Below, one piece after another: positions 58,487 to 64,000 of a stretch of DNA of 64,000 nucleotides (position 1 is its first letter; every line of letters begins with the position of its first letter). The notes under the pieces were generated by a model, which made no database searches, had not been told where the DNA came from, and saw only the letters and a list, made by a program, of their open reading frames with translations. Origin of the DNA: Drosophila pseudoobscura (Eukaryota; Arthropoda; Insecta; Diptera; Drosophilidae); contig NC_046683.1 in NCBI RefSeq assembly GCF_009870125.1, forward strand, positions 2,232,001-2,296,000, in the 5' to 3' direction. The position numbers and the translations under genes were made by a program.

Positions 58487-58783
58487 TTAAATTTCTAGGA
58501 GAGCAGCGGAAGCAGTGCCTCCCCGAATGGCCTGCAGCGTTTCCGGGTCTACATCACGGCATTTCTGTGGGCTGGAATGCAGCAGCTTCAGTTTGATGGA
58601 CAGTCTGTGGACAGCGAGAGCTGGAGCCTCCGGCAGAACGTGCGGCTTGATGGGACCTGCTTTCTGATGGAACAAGCTCTCTCCAATCGATCCATCTGTG
58701 CACTCGGGCAAGGGCTCCAACGAGGCGCTGCCTCCAGCTCCAGTTCCAGCCACTTGCAGCCCTGGTTTCTGGCGTTTCCCCAT
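58487..58783 (-). CDS. Possible small or partial CDS convergent with RPB5-like gene
   Basis: 98-codon minus-strand ORF, not recognised. It starts MGKRQKPGLQVAGTGAGG and ends IRGGTASAALLEI, with a non-repetitive mixed composition. An in-frame TGA lies a few codons upstream of the Met, and a second open frame upstream (to about 58914, preceded by a TATTCTAG acceptor-like site) is out of phase with it. It may therefore be the last exon of a spliced gene, a frameshifted relic, or chance. It converges on the 3' end of the RPB5-like gene. No minus-strand AATAAA was seen downstream. Confidence 0.3.
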   Translation of the reverse strand: MGKRQKPGLQVAGTGAGGSASLEPLPECTDGSIGESLFHQKAGPIKPHVLPEAPALAVHRLSIKLKLLHSSPQKCRDVDPETLQAIRGGTASAALLEI

Positions 58784-58914
58784 ACCTGGGTATTGGCCCT
58801 TTCAGGCCTATTGCCCTGTGGAGGAATGACCATCTGATCAGCCCGCACCGCGGCCTCACCGAAGAAGCTGGCCGCACGGTTCGGAAATTGTGCTAGAATA
58901 TATAAAAATATCAA

Positions 58915-60708
58915 ATTTCGGCTAAAACTGGAAAGCCTTAATTTTTTATGAACACCAGGGCTGCAAGCAAGCAGTTTTCAGTGGAATTTCCCAACATTCT
59001 TCCGGAGTTTGCGGTGCCATTCCATGCGCTTTTGTGACGTCAGCGTTTGCCAGCACATCAGAGTGTCAGCGGAGGACGGGACGGCAACAGGTCCTTGGCA
59101 GTTTCAAAGAGGGTACTAACAAGGATGCCATCACCAGGCTGTGGCCCATCCATGGATGCCACTTAATGGCTACAAAATATTGAAATCCAAATCGAATCTT
59201 TTGGTTCAATTAATTTCCATTTGGCTTTCATTTCCATTCTTATTTTCATTTCCTGCCTGAAATTTCAAATTTCATGGGAGATTCAGCTGCTGGGAATTTC
59301 TCTCTTCGTGGCTGAATCTGCTTTTGGGGCACAAGGGAAATTATGCCCGTTGGATTTTCATGTGAGGGTAAAAGTGTGGGAGGATTGGGGATGACAATTC
59401 GGATATTTTCAGTTTCTCAAGACGGTTGGCCTCATCCCCATGGATCCCTGTGGATGATCTGTTCATCGAATCTTCGATGAGAAAATCCCCTCTTTCCCCA
59501 CACTTTTCCCCTGTCCATTTTCCTGCGCTTTTCGCCGTGCAGTCGATTTGATGAATTTTTCACAAATTTCCATCTTAACATTTTCTTGTTGTTTGTTTTT
59601 TCTATTCTGCATTTCTTTTGTTTCTTTTGGCGAAAAGCGCAGCTGACTCTGCCGCTGCCCCAAACTGTCTGCCCCACCACGCCTTGCCCCTCTCCCATTG
59701 GCTCGCCGGCCCGTGATTGATGCATTGCGCTTGTAAATTTGATGGCGGCTTGTGGGCAAAAGAAGAGGCTGCCTGCACCCGAGGGGAGGGGCGGATGGGG
59801 TGCACCCACTATGGAAACTCAAACAGCCTGCCAGAGCGGCAGTGGGGAGTGGTGGTGGCATGCGGCATGGGGCAGGGGCATGCAAAGTGCGCGAAATTGA
59901 CTTTGCTTCTGCGGGGGCCGCTGACAGTGGCACTGCGGCTGCTGGAAGGAGCAGAGTGGGTGGCTGGGTGCTGGGGAGGGGTGGGGATGATGAATGGAAA
60001 ATGTGTGGAAAATTGTTAAAGCAAAACACCAAAAAAGGGGGTGGCAGTGGTGGGCAAGAAGGGAAAATTGTGGAAATCTTAGTTGAAATTATTATAAATT
60101 AATGGGTATCCTTGTGACCCACATTTCCACGAATATTTCGGCAGAAGGGGACCGCAGAGGGGGAGGCAGATGGGCAGGCGGTGCCAGAAGATTGACCAAA
60201 GAGGGGGGGGGGGGGGGGGGATGATGCAACGGATGCAGGCAGTCTGTGGTCTTCCTTCTGCCGTTGTGCCGTGCTGCCGCCATTGTGCGAATGAGAATAA
60301 TGGAAGTTTTTCCAAAGGCTTCACACACACACACACACACACACGCAAAGGACATCCCCTAAGCAGGGATGATCGCTCCGCTCTAGTTTGACAGTTGCAT
60401 TTTTAATGCTGGACATAATTAAGTTTGGTTTGCACTACCCCTACCCCCACCCCTACCCCTACCACCTCCCAGGTGTGTGTGCTTAGCCACAAGGATCCCA
60501 TGTCTATCCTCCGGGGAGACGATGGTGTGCAGGGTGGAGGGGGTGGGCGGGTACGCTTGGCCAACTCAAACACAGGACAATGTCGGGTGTCCTTGATTGC
60601 CTAGTTATCAATGCAGCAGCTTTGGCATAGCGCACCCCCCACCACCACATGTCAGTATTTGAGTATTATTCCAATTATCCAAAATGAGCTCCGTTATGGC
60701 GTCGCTTC
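58915..60708. other. Noncoding interval
   Basis: No supported gene. Holds a G run (60203-60220), (CA)n near 60322-60345 and CCCCTA repeats near 60437-60463. The overlapping ORFs on both strands are low-complexity. Confidence 0.5.
60203..60220. repeat. Poly-G run
   Basis: 18 consecutive G. Confidence 0.9.
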
Positions 60709-60714
60709 TTTATT
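60709..60714 (-). terminator. Poly(A) signal of the WSEGS membrane protein gene
   Basis: AATAAA on the minus strand, 57 nt beyond the stop codon. Confidence 0.55.
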
Positions 60715-60770
60715 TAATACGAATCACAGAGTATCGCCAGGAGGAGGGATCGGTGGGGCCAATGTGGAAT

Positions 60771-61319
60771 TCAGCGGGGGCTACTCCGCCGTAACTGCCG
60801 CATAAAGCGCCGCTCTGGCTTTTCCAATCGACGCTGGCGCTGCCCGTGACAACGCTCCCACTCGGATACTCTGGCCCGCATCAGGAGGAGCCTGTAGAGG
60901 ACCGCCGAAGTGAACCACATGAGTCCCGTGAACAACGGCCAGGCAGATCCCGATAGGGCGGGCCCTGTCGGCTTAATGGACGCCACAAAGTACTGGAGGT
61001 AGTCCTTGTGCCAGAAGCGGACCAGGAACAGCAGCCCCACTGTGCCCAGCAGGAGAAGGTCCCACCCGTTCGAATCGGCTGGCGGCGGCATCTCCTCTTC
61101 TTCCTCTGCAGAATTGTGTCCAACTTGAGTATCCACAAAAAATTAAAGGCAACTTCTCTCACCTGAGTCGCTCCCCTCGCTCCAGTCGCTCCCCTCGCTC
61201 CAGTTGCTCCCCTCGCTCCACTCGCTCCGCACGCTCTCCATGCTCCCCTCGCTATCCGTAGTCGGGCTGTCGTCTTCCTCATCACCGTATGTAGACACAT
61301 TTATGTTGCGGATCGACAT
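60771..61319 (-). CDS. Small two-exon membrane protein with WSEGS repeats
   Basis: CDS join of 61319-61163 and 61105-60771 on the minus strand, 163 aa. The 57-nt intron has a CAG|GTGAGAG donor and a TTCTGCAG acceptor and is in phase. Not recognised. The N-terminal 57 residues are acidic (YGDEEDDSPTTDSEGSMES, then three tandem WSEGS(N/D) units and a Glu run). Two hydrophobic segments follow, WDLLLLGTVGLLFLVRFW (67-84) and WPLFTGLMWFTSAVLYRLLLM (108-128), and then a strongly basic C-terminal tail (HGQRQRRLEKPERRFMRQLRR). This suggests a small protein with a helical hairpin in a membrane. It is transcribed away from the presumed promoter of the plus-strand gene on its right. Its poly(A) signal is AATAAA on the minus strand at 60714-60709. 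Confidence 0.65.
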
Positions 61320-61946
61320 ATTGCAATTTTGTTTCGATTTATTCCAACAGTTGGAAGAATTTTAAAACTTGGGTCGACCCGGTCAAATGGATTTATGATA
61401 TTCGTAAGTCTATTCTGTCTATTCTGACAGCTTTCTCGCAGTGTTCTCAGTTTTTCAGTTTTGTCTTCGCCTAGAAGTACAAAGAGAGTGAGAGAGAGAC
61501 AGAAATACCTTCCCTCTGCTGCCTATATGTTTTGATGGCAGTAATAGAAATATTCTTACCACAAGAATGCTCCACAGTAGAGTAGATGTCTCTGTATTAG
61601 TGCCAAAATTAATCACACAGTCGAACACACGAACCCTCGTAAGGCCATTCTCTCTATCTCTGTCTAATATGTTCCGTTAAAGCTAGAGCCAGAGCATGAT
61701 ACACACAAATGCACGCTCTCTTTTCGGCTCATAACAAAACAGAAAACTTCGTTCTTCTCCCTCTCATCCTACATGACGTCACTGCGTGCTCATTAATGCG
61801 TAGCGTAAGACCCGAAAGCGAGTTAGTAGCTGCTCACTCCCACTTGCAGCTCTCCTTCGATCGCCCTCGGCATGCGAAGAGGGAGAACAGAATAAGAATG
61901 CAAAATTCCGCCACCGACGCTTCTGTCGCGCTCTCCCTCTCGCATA

Positions 61947-61953
61947 TTCAGTT
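61947..61953 (+). promoter_or_regulatory. Possible initiator of a plus-strand gene running off the right edge
   Basis: TTCAGTT with A(+1) at 61950, an Inr-type match in a leader-like context. No DPE is found at +28. Downstream sequence is A-rich and leader-like, with donor-like sites at 62364 (TAG|GTAATT) and 63897 (CCGG|GTGAGT). Confidence 0.3.
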
Positions 61954-62505
61954 TTTCGTCCGGTCCAAGCACGCGTTTTCGAGTCGGCTCTGCGTTGCGG
62001 TCACTGAAAAGCCGAAAAATAGTGCAAAATTCTACTAAAAAACTGCCGCGCTGCTGTGTAGAAGCGAATAAACAGTAAATTTGTCGCAAAGGTCCAGTAA
62101 GAGCAACGGCAGCAATCATTGTATTGTTATTGCGCGTTAATTAATTTTTTTCATGTGCGAAATGTGGTTGTTGGCAATGTAGCCAAGATCTTCCGTTGTG
62201 TTGTTGTGTGCGTGCGTGAAAATGAAGCAAAAAAGAGCAAAGTTTTTTTCTCTTTCCCACCAAAGGCCACCAAGGAAGCAGAATAAAGCAACGAGCGCTC
62301 AATAGTAGAAGGTACATAAAAGGAATTCCGAATCTCTCTGGCGCTTGCTTTGTGCATTCATAGGTAATTGATCAAAATATAATTGCGTTGTTTTGTTTCT
62401 GTGTTTTTGGAGAATAAGAAGAGCAGCAACACGGCCAGATGCGTCGCATTATTTACATGCACGCATATCTACATACATATCTATGTATGTATGTGTGCAT
62501 ATACG

Positions 62506-62525
62506 GGACATGTCCAGACATGTCC
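62506..62525. promoter_or_regulatory. Perfect p53 response-element consensus (two abutting decamers)
   Basis: GGACATGTCC (62506-62515) directly followed by AGACATGTCC (62516-62525). Both half-sites match RRRCWWGYYY at every position with zero spacer. It lies in the putative first intron of the right-hand gene. Confidence 0.5.
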
Positions 62526-63567
62526 ATCATTGTGTGTGGTTTTTATTTTTGGGGTTGGAATTGCAAACTTCGATTGCTGATTTGGACTGTTTAAATTACA
62601 GTAGAATTCCAGGCACAGTTCCGAGTGCATATGCGTGCGTGTGCCGGGTTAAGAGCCCAGCGCATGTACAGTGGAGCCTCGCGTTCCAGAGACGCGCTGT
62701 AAGAGGGAGACAGAGGGATAGTAACGGAACCTGCCTCACGTTGAACGGCACAGATCTAGGCAGAGCAACGCGAGGCAGAGAAGCGTCACTGACCTAACAC
62801 ACACGTGAGGCAGGCACAGGCCGCAGCGGCAGCGACGGCGGCGGCAGCGGCGTCACAAAAATAGCACGAAAAGGAGCCCCCGCAGCGGAAATTTCCCTCT
62901 CGGCTGAAACGACGCCAAGAGTGAGACGATGACAGCGCCGACGAAGACGTCGACAACGAAGACAAGGAAGACGAAGGCGCGCCGCTGGAGCCGACCGGCC
63001 GAATGTATGATGTTGCGGCAACAAGCACCCAGCAGCCAGCCATTCGTGGCCCGAGCGAAGCACTCGTATGGCCTCGTGCCCGATGCACGAGATGCGTCCC
63101 AGTGCCGACTGCCGCGCCGGGCACCCAGCTTCCAGCGACTGCTTCTGGTTCTGGTTCTAGTTCTGGTTCTGGTTCAGTCTTTTCGCGACTTTCATCTGCT
63201 CCGGTCCGGTCCACAGGCGACAGCGAGGCGACGGCCGAACGCAACGCGCCAAAAGGGCGAGAACTTTGTCGAGATTTTTTCGCGGAGAGAGTGCCAATAA
63301 ATAATATTTCCCCAAAAATCCCATCCATTTCTAGTTTTGGTTTTTTTTTTGCGTAAAATAATCGTGCAAGCGTGTACCACCCGTGTGGGTCTGTTTTTTT
63401 ATGCGGTTTTTTTGTTGTTTTATAATCGCGATTTGCGTGTGAAAAACAGTGGAAAACGTCGAGATTTTGGAGTTGCTTAAAACTAGGGAAATTGTAGAAG
63501 GAACTTGGCGAGGAGAAGAGACAAATCGACAGAAATTAGTGAAATGCTGAGAGGAACAGACTGCTGA

Positions 63568-63765
63568 AAGCAGTACGAATCCAAGAAGAATCAAACTTAA
63601 CCCCAGAGCTTAAAGCAGTGCAAACAACTCGTAGATAAGATCACAGCAGAAAGCAGTGCGGACCGTAGATCAAAACATAAACGCAAGCAGTGCACAGCAT
63701 AGATCCAAACTGAGCTGCAAGCAGTGTAAATCGTTGATAGCAGACATTGCAGAAAGCAGTGCAAA
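63568..63765 (+). repeat. Six-unit degenerate repeat, about 34-45 bp, core AAGCAGTG
   Basis: AAGCAGT starts at 63568, 63613, 63651, 63685, 63719 and 63754 (spacings 45, 38, 34, 34, 35). Several units share a CNTAGATNNAA segment after the core. It lies in the presumed noncoding leader. Confidence 0.6.
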
Positions 63766-64000
63766 AACAAACCATAAAACCGTGAAAATCCGAAGAAAAT
63801 CGCCAGACGCCCAGAGGGAAAACCCCCAAAAATCAGTGCACGCGAGGCAGCCTCCAAAACACGTGCCTCGCCGCCCGCCACACGTTCGTCTCCCGGGTGA
63901 GTGTGCCACAGAAACCGCAGAAATACGGAGGAGTCCCTGTCCCTGTCCCCAAGCCCAAAAACCAAAAACCAAAACCCGCTCTCGGGATAAGGGGTATCGT

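Larger units (their letters stand above)
61950..64000 (+). other. Presumed noncoding leader and first introns of a gene beyond the window
   Basis: No convincing coding frame on either strand. The A-rich sequence at 63420-63890 ending in a consensus donor (exon end at 63896) resembles a long Drosophila 5' UTR exon. An acceptor-like TTAAATTACAG ends at 62601. The ORFs here are GC-rich or repeat shadows. Confidence 0.4.

Noticed and set aside
59463..60032. 189-aa minus-strand ORF
   Set aside because: Pro/Ser/Ala-rich low-complexity translation in intergenic sequence with competing ORFs on the opposite strand.
62786..63328. 180-aa minus-strand and 123-aa plus-strand ORFs near the right edge
   Set aside because: Both come from GGTTCT/CGGCGG repeats in a presumed noncoding leader; neither has a recognisable domain.
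7454..64000. CRISPR-like arrays among the many spaced repeats
   Set aside because: This is a eukaryotic genome; the repeats are contiguous microsatellites or degenerate minisatellites without unique spacers or cas genes.
1..64000. tRNA, rRNA and transposon coding remnants
   Set aside because: None could be recognised by eye. A tRNAscan and RepeatMasker run would be needed to exclude degenerate or short noncoding elements.

Overview
This is a eukaryotic window that looks like a Drosophila genome. It has short introns with GT/AG borders, Inr+DPE and DRE promoter motifs, AATAAA poly(A) signals, and very many CA/GT, GA/CT and trinucleotide microsatellites. The richness in simple repeats would fit the obscura or virilis lineages, but the species is not proven from sequence. 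The main gene, Cda4, is X-linked in D. melanogaster as far as I recall, so this is plausibly Muller element A.

The left two thirds (1.9-44.8 kb) is one large minus-strand gene. It encodes a secreted chitin-deacetylase-like protein that I identify as Cda4: 8 coding exons and 489 aa, with a signal peptide, a CBM14 chitin-binding domain and a NodB-type deacetylase domain. The promoter is an Inr+DPE at 44764. Its introns (10, 0.08, 6.4, 5.8, 14.8, 1.0 and 2.7 kb) are mostly noncoding and microsatellite-rich.

Nested in Cda4 intron 1, on the plus strand, is the most interesting object in the window: a two-exon gene (41894-42938) whose N-terminal dsRNA-binding domain and C-terminal domain both resemble R2D2, the Dicer-2 partner in siRNA loading. 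The second dsRBD is degraded. It looks like a divergent, relocated R2D2 paralogue.

The right third is gene-dense. It holds an intronless DUF389 multi-pass membrane protein gene (+, 48054-49718), about 6 kb of noncoding sequence, a minus-strand predicted tail-anchored protein with long Asp runs (56225-56923), a DRE/CGATA-rich promoter region, a divergent RPB5 (RPABC1) gene (+, 57758-58402), and a small two-exon membrane protein gene (-, 60771-61319). The window ends in what looks like the promoter and noncoding leader of another plus-strand gene whose coding part lies outside. That leader region holds a perfect match to the full p53 response-element consensus and a six-unit degenerate repeat built on AAGCAGTG.

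No tRNA, rRNA, CRISPR array or recognisable transposon ORF was found. Coordinates of spliced genes come from reading splice sites and phases by hand.
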